Of a stretch of 64,000 nucleotides of DNA, positions 19,334 through 27,502 are shown piece by piece; position 1 is the stretch's first letter; every line of letters starts with the position of its first letter. The stretch is from Flavobacterium nackdongense (lineage in GTDB: Bacteria > Bacteroidota > Bacteroidia > Flavobacteriales > Flavobacteriaceae): positions 496,001 to 560,000 of the forward strand of contig NZ_CP037933.1 in assembly GCF_004355225.1 (NCBI RefSeq), in the 5' to 3' direction. The notes under the pieces are model-generated. The model ran no database searches. It had not been told where the DNA came from and was given only the letters and a program-made list of their open reading frames with translations. A program made the translations under genes and the position numbers.

Positions 19334-20053
19334 ATGTCAATACATACCAAATATAGGTCAAACGAGCCGGAATTGATGGATGATTTTGCAATGCAAGGCG
19401 AAATTTTGCGGGAGGCTTTGGATAAAATTGCCAAAATTAACCAACTCTTAGGTGGAAACCAGTTGACCTTAAATGGGGTTCAGAAATTAATTCAAAAAAG
19501 TCCAAAGGCAACTCCAATTACAATTGTGGATGTGGGTTGTGGCAATGGCGATATGTTGCGAAGGTTGGCAGATTATGGTTTAGAAAATCAATTGCATTTT
19601 AACCTAATCGGAATTGATGCGAACGATTTTACCATAAATCACGCCCAACAGTTATCGGAGGAATACTCCAATATAAGGTATCGATGTGAAGATATTTTTG
19701 ATAAAGCTTTTGCAGATTTAAAATACGATATTGTGCTATGCACCTTAACGTTACATCATTTTAAAGAAGATGAAATTTTAAAATTAATGACTCTTCTTAA
19801 TACCAATTCTAGGATTGGCATTGTTATTAATGATTTGCATAGAAGTGCTTTGGCCTACCGATTATTTCAGGTTTTGTGTTTTGTTTTTAGACTCAATTCC
19901 ATGTCGAGAGCAGATGGATTAGTTTCCATTTTAAGAGGTTTCAAGAAAGAAGATTTGGTTCGTTTTTCAAAAAAATTAAATCTAACACATTATAAAATCC
20001 AATGGAAATGGGCTTTTCGTTACCAATGGATCATTGAGAAGGTGGGAAGTTAG
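19334..20053 (+). CDS. Class I SAM-dependent methyltransferase
   Basis: This is a 239-residue Rossmann-fold methyltransferase. Motif I ITIVDVGCGNGDMLRRLADYG lies at about residues 57-77 and an acidic loop GIDANDF follows. The DIVLCTLTLHHF segment corresponds to motif IV. The C-terminus is basic and aromatic (HYKIQWKWAFRYQWIIE). It sits 24 bases after the flavoprotein gene. In type III polyketide clusters such enzymes methylate the phenolic hydroxyl or ring, which is the most likely role here. Confidence 0.85.
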   Translation: MSIHTKYRSNEPELMDDFAMQGEILREALDKIAKINQLLGGNQLTLNGVQKLIQKSPKATPITIVDVGCGNGDMLRRLADYGLENQLHFNLIGIDANDFTINHAQQLSEEYSNIRYRCEDIFDKAFADLKYDIVLCTLTLHHFKEDEILKLMTLLNTNSRIGIVINDLHRSALAYRLFQVLCFVFRLNSMSRADGLVSILRGFKKEDLVRFSKKLNLTHYKIQWKWAFRYQWIIEKVGS

Positions 20054-20147
20054 AAGTTGGGAGAGGGAAGTTGGAAGAGGGAGATGGCAACAAATCTGTT
20101 TGTCATTTATTAAGGATTGTCATTGCTTTTGAATTAAAATTTAAAAT

Positions 20148-21200
20148 ATGAGTGTAAAAATCAAATGTGTTTCTAAACAATTACCCAAGTATTCTAGAAC
20201 AACGGAAGAAATTATTCCTTTTTTAGATGCTTGGCTGGTTGGGCAAGATAGTCGATTCGTCCGAAAAGTAAAGAAGATTTTTGAAGCTGCTGCAGTCGAT
20301 AAGCGCTACTCGATTATGGATCCTATTGAAGTTTTTACCAACACTTCTTTTGAGGAAAGAAACGATATTTACGTTCGTGAAGTGATCGATTTAGGGACGA
20401 AAGTTTTGGAAAAAGCACTAAAAAAATCCCATTGGAAACCGACAGATTTAGATTTTATAATCACTGTGAGTTGTACAGGAATTATGATCCCGTCTTTGGA
20501 TGCCTATTTGATTAATAAATTGAATTTGCGTCAAGACATCGTTCGGCTTCCGGTGACTGAAATGGGTTGCGCCGCGGGAATTTCAGGAATTATTTATGCA
20601 AAAAACTTCTTGAAAGCGAATCCTGGCAAACGTGCCGCAGTAATCGCGGTCGAAAGCCCGACGGCAACCTTTCAATTGGATGATTTTTCGATGGCGAATA
20701 TGGTCAGTGCCGCTATTTTTGGTGACGGTGCAGCTTGTGTTTTGCTTTCATCCCATAATGACGATGAAGGTCCTGAAATTTTGGATGAAGAAATGTATCA
20801 TTTCTATGAAGCCGAACATCTAATGGGTTTCAAACTCACTAATTCAGGTTTGAAAATGGTACTTGATATAGAAGTTCCAGAAACAATTGCCTCACATTTC
20901 TCGGATATTATCCAGCCATTTTTAGAGAAAAACAAGCTAAATATGGAAGATTTAGACCATTTAATTTTTCATCCCGGCGGCAAAAAAATTGTGCAAACAG
21001 TGGAAAGTTTATTTTCTGAATTAGGAAAAAATATCGACGATACAAAGGAAGTATTGCGATTGTACGGCAATATGTCAAGCGCTACGGTTTTGTATGTTTT
21101 AGAACGAATTATGGATGCGAAACCAAAGACAGGATCAAAGGGATTGATGTTGAGTTTTGGACCAGGGTTTTCGGCTCAAAAGGTTTTAGTGCAATTTTAA
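20148..21200 (+). CDS. Type III polyketide synthase
   Basis: The 350-residue protein is of the chalcone/stilbene synthase family. The catalytic triad is visible: Cys141 in TEMGCAAGISG, His275 in FHPGGKK and Asn308 in LYGNMSSATV. The family C-terminal loop SFGPGFSAQ is present. These homodimeric enzymes extend acyl starters with malonyl-CoA and cyclise the chain to alkylpyrones, resorcinols or similar rings, without using their own carrier domain. The adjacent ACP, ketosynthase and dehydratase genes suggest that its starter is a dedicated acyl chain. It is the core of the cluster. Confidence 0.93.
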   Translation: MSVKIKCVSKQLPKYSRTTEEIIPFLDAWLVGQDSRFVRKVKKIFEAAAVDKRYSIMDPIEVFTNTSFEERNDIYVREVIDLGTKVLEKALKKSHWKPTDLDFIITVSCTGIMIPSLDAYLINKLNLRQDIVRLPVTEMGCAAGISGIIYAKNFLKANPGKRAAVIAVESPTATFQLDDFSMANMVSAAIFGDGAACVLLSSHNDDEGPEILDEEMYHFYEAEHLMGFKLTNSGLKMVLDIEVPETIASHFSDIIQPFLEKNKLNMEDLDHLIFHPGGKKIVQTVESLFSELGKNIDDTKEVLRLYGNMSSATVLYVLERIMDAKPKTGSKGLMLSFGPGFSAQKVLVQF

Positions 21201-21501
21201 AATAGTTAGCCACAGATTCACAAATTTTTTTAAATTATCAGGCCGTTCGCGTTTAAAATTTTCAAACACGAATTGCACGAATTAGCACAAATTGTATTAC
21301 TTATTAAATTGAATTCTACTAATTTTAGTTGTTTTTAAGAATTCGTGTAATCAAAACAGATCGAAATCTGTGTAAATTTGTGACCCGAGCGATAGCGAAC
21401 AGGCGAAGCAAATCTGTGTCAAATTTTTTTAAAAGCGAATGCCCTGCTAAATTATCTATTGAATACAATTTTTAAATCTGTGAATCAGTGGCATAAAAAG
21501 T
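21201..21501. repeat. Palindromic spacer between the polyketide synthase and dehydratase genes
   Basis: This 301-base gap holds a nested inverted repeat. GCCACAGATTCAC (21209-21221) faces its near-complement at about 21480-21492 (12 of 13), with an inner pair around CACGAATT and AATTCGTGT. It also contains the 18-bp word AGCGAACAGGCGAAGCAA (21394-21411). No coding region is seen. It looks like the same kind of intergenic repeat as those at 1.5-2.5 kb and 48 kb, and it may or may not break the operon. Confidence 0.6.
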
Positions 21502-21930
21502 ATGGAAAAACAAGAAATCATATCAAAATTACCCTATTCCAAACCCTTTTTGTTTGTGGATGACTTACTGCATATTGATGAAAATGGAGTAGTGGGAACC
21601 TATACTTTTGATGAAAATCTGGATTTTTACAAAGGACATTTTAAAGACAATCCCGTAACACCGGGAGTAATTCTAACTGAGGTTATGGCGCAAATTGGTT
21701 TGGTTTGTTTGGGAATGTATTTAATGAATGATACATTTAATTCAAGCACTGCAATTGCTTTAACATCAACTGAAATTGAGTTTTTAAAACCTGTTTTTCC
21801 AAACGAAAAAGTAACCGTGATTTCAGAGAAACTTTATTTTAGATTTGGTAAATTGAAATGCAAGGTGATGATGAAAAATGAAAAAGAGGAAGTAGTTTGT
21901 AGTGGAACAATGGCAGGAATAATGGTTTAA
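21502..21930 (+). CDS. FabZ-like 3-hydroxyacyl-ACP dehydratase
   Basis: The 142-residue hot-dog fold protein carries the FabZ signature YKGHFKDNPVTPGVILTEVM. His46 and Glu60 are in the catalytic positions. The preceding PYSKPFLFVDDLLHID is the usual start. It removes water from 3-hydroxyacyl-ACP during chain elongation. It is probably a specialised copy that works with the neighbouring ketosynthase and ACP, not the housekeeping FabZ. The gap to the ketosynthase gene is 39 bases. Confidence 0.87.
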   Translation: MEKQEIISKLPYSKPFLFVDDLLHIDENGVVGTYTFDENLDFYKGHFKDNPVTPGVILTEVMAQIGLVCLGMYLMNDTFNSSTAIALTSTEIEFLKPVFPNEKVTVISEKLYFRFGKLKCKVMMKNEKEEVVCSGTMAGIMV

Positions 21931-21969
21931 ATAGGAGGATAGGATTGCTTCGTTCCTCGCAATGACAAA

Positions 21970-23241
21970 ATGAATAAACGTGTAGTAATTACGGGTCTTG
22001 GTATCGTTGCTCCCAATGGGGTTGGACTTGATGCGTTTACAAATGCCATAAAAAATGGAATTTCAGGAATTAGGCACGATGCCGAATTGGAACGGTTGCA
22101 ATTTTCGTGTCAGATTGCGGGGAAACCAATAATATCAACCGAATTATCGCTGAATTATTTTACCGAATTAGAACTTCGAAACTTTAATTCAGCAGGGATT
22201 TTGTACGGCGTAATTGCAGGAATTGATGCTTGGAAAGATGCCGGCTTACCCACAGAAATCAATGCCGAACCTGATTGGGAAACTGGAACTATTTTTGGCA
22301 CAGGAACTTCAGGAATTGACAAATTCAGAGAAAGCATTTATAAAATTGATGATTTTCAAACCCGAAGATTAGGAAGCACAGCCGTAGCACAGACTATGAA
22401 TAGCGGTGTGAGCGCTTATTTAGGAGGAAAATTAGGTTTAGGCAATCAAGTAACAACCAACTCTTCAGCTTGTACCACAGGCACCGAAAGTATTTTAATG
22501 GCATTCGACCGTATCAAATCTGGTCAAGCAAAACGTATTTTGGCAGGCAGTACAAGCGATTCAGGACCTTATATTTGGGGAGGTTTTGATGCTATGAAAG
22601 TCTGTACTTTCAAACACAATGAAACCCCTGAACAGGGCTCACGACCTATGTCGGCAACCGCTTCGGGTTTTGTTCCCAGCAGTGGTGCTGGGGCTTTGGT
22701 GTTAGAAGATTTAGAAACTGCTTTAGCCCGAGGAGCGAAAATTTATGCCGAAGTTTTGGGAGGAAACCTTAATTCTGGTGGACAAAGAGGGGAAGGCACG
22801 ATGACGGCGCCAAATTCGGTTGCGGTGCAAAAATGCATCCAAAAGGCTATTGAAAATGCTGGAATTCGTCCCGATGAAATTGATGCTATCAACGGGCATT
22901 TGACCGCAACATCCAAAGATAGTTTAGAAATTCAGAATTGGAGTGAAGCCTTGGGTAGGAGTGGAGTCGATTTTCCTTATATCAATTCGCTAAAATCAAT
23001 GGTTGGACATTGTTTGTCGGGTGCTGGAAGTGTCGAAAGCGTCGCATCGATTTTGCAATTGCAGCAGGGATTTGTTTTTCCGAATATCAACTGCGAAGAT
23101 TTGCATCCTGAAATTACCGCTAGAATCGATGCCAATAGAATTCCTCAAAAAATGATTGAAATGGAATTGAAGGTTATTGCTAAGGCTAGTTTTGGTTTTG
23201 GTGATGTTAATGCTTGCGTACTATTTAAAAAATACAATTAG
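21970..23241 (+). CDS. Beta-ketoacyl-ACP synthase, FabF-type
   Basis: This is a 423-residue thiolase-fold condensing enzyme with the KAS I/II triad: Cys168 in NSSACTTGTES, His310 in INGHLTATSKD and His347 in KSMVGHCLSGAG. The first His motif reads NGHLTATSKD where FabF usually has NAHGTSTP, so it is a divergent member. It elongates acyl-ACP by decarboxylative condensation with malonyl-ACP. The chain is probably made for the type III polyketide synthase upstream. The ACP gene follows after 3 bases. Confidence 0.9.
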   Translation: MNKRVVITGLGIVAPNGVGLDAFTNAIKNGISGIRHDAELERLQFSCQIAGKPIISTELSLNYFTELELRNFNSAGILYGVIAGIDAWKDAGLPTEINAEPDWETGTIFGTGTSGIDKFRESIYKIDDFQTRRLGSTAVAQTMNSGVSAYLGGKLGLGNQVTTNSSACTTGTESILMAFDRIKSGQAKRILAGSTSDSGPYIWGGFDAMKVCTFKHNETPEQGSRPMSATASGFVPSSGAGALVLEDLETALARGAKIYAEVLGGNLNSGGQRGEGTMTAPNSVAVQKCIQKAIENAGIRPDEIDAINGHLTATSKDSLEIQNWSEALGRSGVDFPYINSLKSMVGHCLSGAGSVESVASILQLQQGFVFPNINCEDLHPEITARIDANRIPQKMIEMELKVIAKASFGFGDVNACVLFKKYN

Positions 23242-23244
23242 ACT

Positions 23245-23499
23245 ATGGACAAAAAAGAAACTATTGAGAAGTTAAAAATTATCATCAAGCCGTACATCAA
23301 AAACCAGGAAGCTTTTGACAATCTCTCCGAAAGTACTGATTTTATTGGTGATTTGCAAATCAATTCGGCCAATTTAGTCGATGTAATTTTAGATATTGAA
23401 GAGGAATTTGATATCGTTATCGACAATCAATCTATGGAACGAATGCTAGACGTAAAATCTGCTTTGGAAATTATTGAAACCAAATTATCGGAAAAATGA
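23245..23499 (+). CDS. Acyl carrier protein
   Basis: The 84-residue acidic protein has the four-helix ACP pattern. The phosphopantetheine site is Ser41 in GDLQINSANLVDVILDIEEE, which replaces the usual DSL with NSA. It is dedicated to the cluster, since a second, housekeeping ACP would be expected next to fabF elsewhere. Its stop overlaps the start of the phosphopantetheinyl transferase gene in the ATGA arrangement, so translation is coupled. Confidence 0.86.
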   Translation: MDKKETIEKLKIIIKPYIKNQEAFDNLSESTDFIGDLQINSANLVDVILDIEEEFDIVIDNQSMERMLDVKSALEIIETKLSEK

Positions 23500-23993
23500 T
23501 TGGAAACGACATCGTCGATTTGGTTTTGGCACAAAAAGAAAGCCATTGGCAACGGAAGGGATTTTTGGATAAAATCTTTACTCAAGACGAGCAGCTTTTG
23601 ATTTTGAATTCCACGAAACCGGAGCTAATGGTTTGGAATTTGTGGAGTAGGAAGGAAGCGGCTTATAAAATTTACAATCGAAATACGCAGATTCGAGGCT
23701 ATATTCCTTTGCAATTTGAATGCTTTGATTTGGAATTGAACGATGCCGTAAATTATGGAAAGGTGGTGATCCAAGATTTTGTTTATTATACCAAAACGGT
23801 TGTTTCAGATGAGCACATCAACACGATAGCCGTTGAAAACAAAGACTATTTGGAACGAATTAAATTTTTAAAAAACAGAAAAAATATTCGAAAAATAAAT
23901 GGGATTCCAGCCTATTTTGAAGTGAATGAGTGGTCGTCAACTCCCGTATCTATAAGTCATCACGGAAGATTTGAGCAAATTATTACCATTTAA
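23496..23993 (+). CDS. 4'-phosphopantetheinyl transferase
   Basis: This 165-residue protein starts with MIGNDIVDLVLAQKES, which contains the Mg-binding Asp5 of the ACPS/PPTase fold. It has the second motif LWSRKEAAYKIYNR with Glu54 and Lys58. It loads the phosphopantetheine arm onto the ACP encoded just upstream. It overlaps that gene by 4 bases. The 3' end overlaps the convergent exonuclease gene by 4 bases. Confidence 0.85.
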   Translation: MIGNDIVDLVLAQKESHWQRKGFLDKIFTQDEQLLILNSTKPELMVWNLWSRKEAAYKIYNRNTQIRGYIPLQFECFDLELNDAVNYGKVVIQDFVYYTKTVVSDEHINTIAVENKDYLERIKFLKNRKNIRKINGIPAYFEVNEWSSTPVSISHHGRFEQIITI

Positions 23994-24586
23994 TTCAATT
24001 TCAATCTCGATTTTAATTTCAGAAAAAGTAAAGCAATTTTGTACGCATCTTCAGAAGAGGAATTTCGATCACTTTTGGGTATTTTATAAATATCGCATAA
24101 TTCTTCTAATGAAAATTGTTTGTTATTGATATCCAATAATTTTCTGTGCATCACGTCAATGTCTAAAGCCTCGTTTTTTAATCTTCCGCAGCCCATACGC
24201 TCTAAAGCCATGTTGAGCATCTCGACATCAAAATCGATATGATGTCCGACTAAAATGGAGTTTCCAACAAACTCAATAAGAGCTTGAGTTGCATCGGCTT
24301 CGCCCATTTTTTTCATTTTAGTTTCAATCGTAAATTCGTTCGATATGCCGTTTTCGTGAAAGAATTTGTATTGCGCAATCACGGTTTCAAAACTATCCCC
24401 AATGACGATGCTGTTGTTGATTATCGAAAAAGACCCAATGGAAACAATCACATCTTTTTCTAAACTCAAACCCGTTGTTTCAGTGGATAAAACAACGAAT
24501 CGATTCGATTTTTTTTCAAATTTAGACAGATAGGTTTTCCAAAACTCCGGATATTCTTTATTGATATTTTTTAACCAGTCTAGCAT
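23990..24586 (-). CDS. DnaQ-like 3'-5' exonuclease with degenerate active site
   Basis: The 198-residue protein has the DnaQ/RNase T fold layout. LSTETTGL (residues 33-40) stands for motif ExoI, LVGHHIDFDVEML for ExoII, and DRNSSSEDAYKIALLFL for ExoIII. The first metal-binding Asp expected at position 34 is Ser. The general-base His of ExoIII is Asn in NSSSED. Two of the five DEDDh residues are therefore missing, although Glu36 and the ExoII and last Asp remain. It may be inactive or altered. It lies 2 bases after the cNMP/CBS gene and is surely co-transcribed, an arrangement found widely in bacteria. Confidence 0.8.
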   Translation of the reverse strand: MLDWLKNINKEYPEFWKTYLSKFEKKSNRFVVLSTETTGLSLEKDVIVSIGSFSIINNSIVIGDSFETVIAQYKFFHENGISNEFTIETKMKKMGEADATQALIEFVGNSILVGHHIDFDVEMLNMALERMGCGRLKNEALDIDVMHRKLLDINNKQFSLEELCDIYKIPKSDRNSSSEDAYKIALLFLKLKSRLKLN

Positions 24587-24588
24587 AC

Positions 24589-26505
24589 TTATGAAAATTG
24601 CGTCAGTTGAAATTTATCTTTTATTAAATCTTCTAGTGCTTCCATCGGTTCAAAAGCATTTTTCAAAACTTCTTTTTCAGCTTTGGAAAGTTCCATCAAA
24701 TTGATGTATTGACCAGAACTGTCATTTTTTAAACCTTCCAAAGTCCTAAATTTAGATAAAATGATAAAAGCTTTTGAACAATTGATATAAATCTCTGAAT
24801 TTCTCGGATCTACAATTGCTAATTGCTTGAAGCGCAGGTATGTACTGGTGATACCCCGCATATTATGACTTAAACTAAACAGTCGAGCTCCATCAATTAG
24901 AGGCATCAAAGCTCGGGTTTTAATATCAAATTTGTCTTTATTTGGGCCTTTTTCCTCGACGTGAAATTTCTTGAAAAAAGTCAAAGGTGAATTTTTTCGA
25001 AGGGCTTCATTACCAAGGAAATCAAACAATAAGGTATTGTTTTTAATATTATTGAAAATCACATTTTCGATCGCTTCCTCAATTTTTTTCTCTCCGATAA
25101 CAATTTCAAAATCAAAGAAAATACTACTCAATTGATTGCTGTTTTCACCCGGAGTATTCATCCAGCTTTGATACTGATTGGTCCAGTCTGTCAGTGACTT
25201 ACACCACAGCATATTGCTCGCCATATGTCCGAAAGGACAATATTCATATCCTGCTTTTTCAAGAATTGCAGTGGTTCGTTTTCCTAATTTTAAAAAATAA
25301 TCTTTTACATCTCTATATTTTTCGGCCGTTACGTCTTCAAAAATCAACATACTATCCTGATCTGTGGTCAGCAATTGTTCTCTACGACCTTGACTGCCTA
25401 TACTTAACCAAGCATAACGGGCAGGAGGAGAGCCTAAATCTAAAATAGACAATTCGACAGCTCGTTTGATAAGCGCTAAATTGATTTCGCTTGCTAGGAT
25501 ATTTACTCTCGAAATCGGTATGTTTTTTTGGATGGCTTTTTGTACCAACTCAGTCAACCGTTCTCGAATAGATTTTAAATCTTTCGGTGTTTGGGAGCGT
25601 TTGATTTCTTTGATTAAAACGCCGGGGTTGCTGGCTTGAGCCACAATTAAATCGTGTTCAGAAATGACACCTTTAACAACTGATTTGTCAGTGCCGTCTT
25701 GGGTAACACACAAGTGAGTAACATTGTACTTGAGCATCAATAACTGAGCTTCTGCCAATGAAACATTTTCTACCACAGTAACCACCGGAGAAGACATAAT
25801 CTTATCTAAGGTAGTATTTATCGGGAAACGACCCGTTGCAATTTTTGAACACATATCGGTGTTGGTCACAATCCCAATAGGCAAACTATTTTGGCAAACG
25901 AGCACGCTAGTCGAGAGGGAGTTGGTCATTTGTTGCGCCGCTTCTTGCACTGTTGTATTTTCGGTCCCAGTCAGGGGCGCTACATTATAGGATAAGGATT
26001 GAAAGTATTGTATTTCAGATTGTTGGTCGGCAAAATAGACATTGTCTGAAAGCAATTTTCCGCTACTATTTTCTTTGTCCGCAGGATTACTGGTATTGGA
26101 AGCAAAACTATGTAAAAGAAAGTCCAGAACCTCAGAATTATTGGCTACAAAAGGGCGGAATGTAGCAATAGGAATAGCGTAAATAATGCTTTCTTCACGC
26201 GCTTTTGCTGTCATTTGATAATTGTTTTTGGCAAAAAACGGCCGTAAACCAAAAATATCACCTTCATAACATTTATTCAATAAGGTTTCCTCTGCATCGG
26301 CTATAACAGAAAGATTGACCACACCTGAGGCCACAACATAAAAACTATCGTGTAAAACATCGTTGATTTGAAATAATATTTTGTGTTTCTCAAGATTTAT
26401 TACTCGAATACTTGTTGCGATTTCAGATAATTCTTGAAAAGTTAAATTATCGAAAGGCGGATATTTCTTGAGAAAATCTGCAATATGTTCAGCAATTGTG
26501 TTCAT
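24589..26505 (-). CDS. cNMP-binding / CBS / DUF294 signalling protein
   Basis: This 638-residue multidomain protein has, in order, four parts. A cyclic-nucleotide-binding fold covers about 15-135, and two CBS domains about 170-295. A DUF294 nucleotidyltransferase-like domain, with GSQGRREQLLTTDQDS resembling the GlnD active-site motif, lies at about 370-385. A helical C-terminal domain follows. The expected role is sensing of a nucleotide or adenylate state and modifying, or interacting with, an unknown partner. It has no signal peptide or membrane segment. It pairs with the exonuclease-fold gene immediately downstream. The Asp pair in TTDQDS argues that the transferase site may be functional. 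Confidence 0.85.
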   Translation of the reverse strand: MNTIAEHIADFLKKYPPFDNLTFQELSEIATSIRVINLEKHKILFQINDVLHDSFYVVASGVVNLSVIADAEETLLNKCYEGDIFGLRPFFAKNNYQMTAKAREESIIYAIPIATFRPFVANNSEVLDFLLHSFASNTSNPADKENSSGKLLSDNVYFADQQSEIQYFQSLSYNVAPLTGTENTTVQEAAQQMTNSLSTSVLVCQNSLPIGIVTNTDMCSKIATGRFPINTTLDKIMSSPVVTVVENVSLAEAQLLMLKYNVTHLCVTQDGTDKSVVKGVISEHDLIVAQASNPGVLIKEIKRSQTPKDLKSIRERLTELVQKAIQKNIPISRVNILASEINLALIKRAVELSILDLGSPPARYAWLSIGSQGRREQLLTTDQDSMLIFEDVTAEKYRDVKDYFLKLGKRTTAILEKAGYEYCPFGHMASNMLWCKSLTDWTNQYQSWMNTPGENSNQLSSIFFDFEIVIGEKKIEEAIENVIFNNIKNNTLLFDFLGNEALRKNSPLTFFKKFHVEEKGPNKDKFDIKTRALMPLIDGARLFSLSHNMRGITSTYLRFKQLAIVDPRNSEIYINCSKAFIILSKFRTLEGLKNDSSGQYINLMELSKAEKEVLKNAFEPMEALEDLIKDKFQLTQFS

Positions 26506-26681
26506 AGTAATGAATATGGTTTTGACGGTAAAAATATAAATTTATTTTTTATAAAACAGTCAATAATCAAGCAAAACAGCTAAATTATAAATTTCATAAA
26601 TTTTTCTTAAATTACTGCTGTAGTTTGATAAATATAATCAAGAAATTCTAATTTTATTGATTAATCTAAAACATCTTAATT

Positions 26682-27188
26682 ATGAAATTACAAAAGAATA
26701 TCCAACTGATAGTCATTGCGTTATTGGTTTCTGTAATGACAAATGCTCAGAACAAACCAGCCAGTCCAGCTGCTGTGGCAACTGGTAAAATTAATGGGGC
26801 CACCATAACCATAAATTATAGCAGCCCATCTGTAAAAGGTAGAGTAATATGGGGAGAATTGGTTCCGTTTAACAAAATTTGGAGAGCCGGTGCCAATGCT
26901 GCAACTACTATAGAAACAGACAAAGAACTAATGATTGAGGGAGCAAAATTACCTGCAGGTAAATATTCGTTTTTTGTGATTCCTAGCGAAAAAGAATGTG
27001 TGCTCATCTTCAATAAAGTAGCTAAAATGTCTGGAACAAGTAATTATGACGAAAAACAAGATCAGTTGCGTGTCACCGTAAAACAAAAAGCTTCAAGTTC
27101 GACTACTGAAAGTTTAGTATATACGATCAATGACAAATCGATTGTTTTGAGTTGGGAAAAATGGAATATTCCGTTTGGTGTAAAATAA
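26682..27188 (+). CDS. DUF2911 secreted protein
   Basis: The 168-residue protein has a signal peptide (MKLQKNIQLIVIALLVSVMTNAQ, cleavage likely after NAQ). DUF2911 segments follow: GATITINYSSPSVKGRVIWG, WRAGANAATTIETDKEL and LPAGKYSFFVIPS. The family is widespread in Bacteroidota and its function is unknown. The protein is probably periplasmic. It is monocistronic, with its own terminator downstream (27206-27240). Confidence 0.88.
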   Translation: MKLQKNIQLIVIALLVSVMTNAQNKPASPAAVATGKINGATITINYSSPSVKGRVIWGELVPFNKIWRAGANAATTIETDKELMIEGAKLPAGKYSFFVIPSEKECVLIFNKVAKMSGTSNYDEKQDQLRVTVKQKASSSTTESLVYTINDKSIVLSWEKWNIPFGVK

Positions 27189-27205
27189 TCTCAAAAATAT
27201 AGCCT

Positions 27206-27240
27206 AAACACCAACAATAATTCTTGTTGGTGTTTTTTTT
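27206..27240 (+). terminator. Rho-independent terminator after the DUF2911 gene
   Basis: AAACACCAACAA (27206-27217) and TTGTTGGTGTTT (27224-27235) form a perfect 12-bp stem around a 6-nt loop, and a T-run continues to 27240. It lies 18 bases beyond the stop codon. Confidence 0.92.
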
Positions 27241-27309
27241 GCTCTATGAATTAGGGTAGAATTCAAAAAGTATAACTTATTAATATTGTGACATTTAGCT
27301 AAGATATAA

Positions 27310-27341
<32 letters not shown>

Positions 27342-27392
27342 TTCAAAATAAGCTATATAAAACTAAGGCTATTACTTGAAAACGGATTCACC

Positions 27393-27502
27393 AGATAAGC
27401 CAACATACAATTGTATACCGTTGAAATCTATTCCGCTATGTGATTAAAGAAATCAAATGAATAACCAACCAAATCTCTAGCAAAAGGGCCATTAAATCTA
27501 CA
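27393..27502 (-). pseudogene. Decayed copy of the 3' region of the NDH-2 gene
   Basis: This stretch aligns with the adjacent gene at about 27568-27680, which encodes the HFNGSFAWLIWLFIHLISL to YNWMVAYLS part of the enzyme. Long runs match (for example ATTAAAGAAATCAAATGAAT), with scattered substitutions, at least one single-base indel and an in-frame stop. It ends exactly at the stop codon of the intact gene. It is therefore a non-functional remnant of a tandem duplication. The rest of the 27241-27392 gap shows nothing recognisable. Confidence 0.75.
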
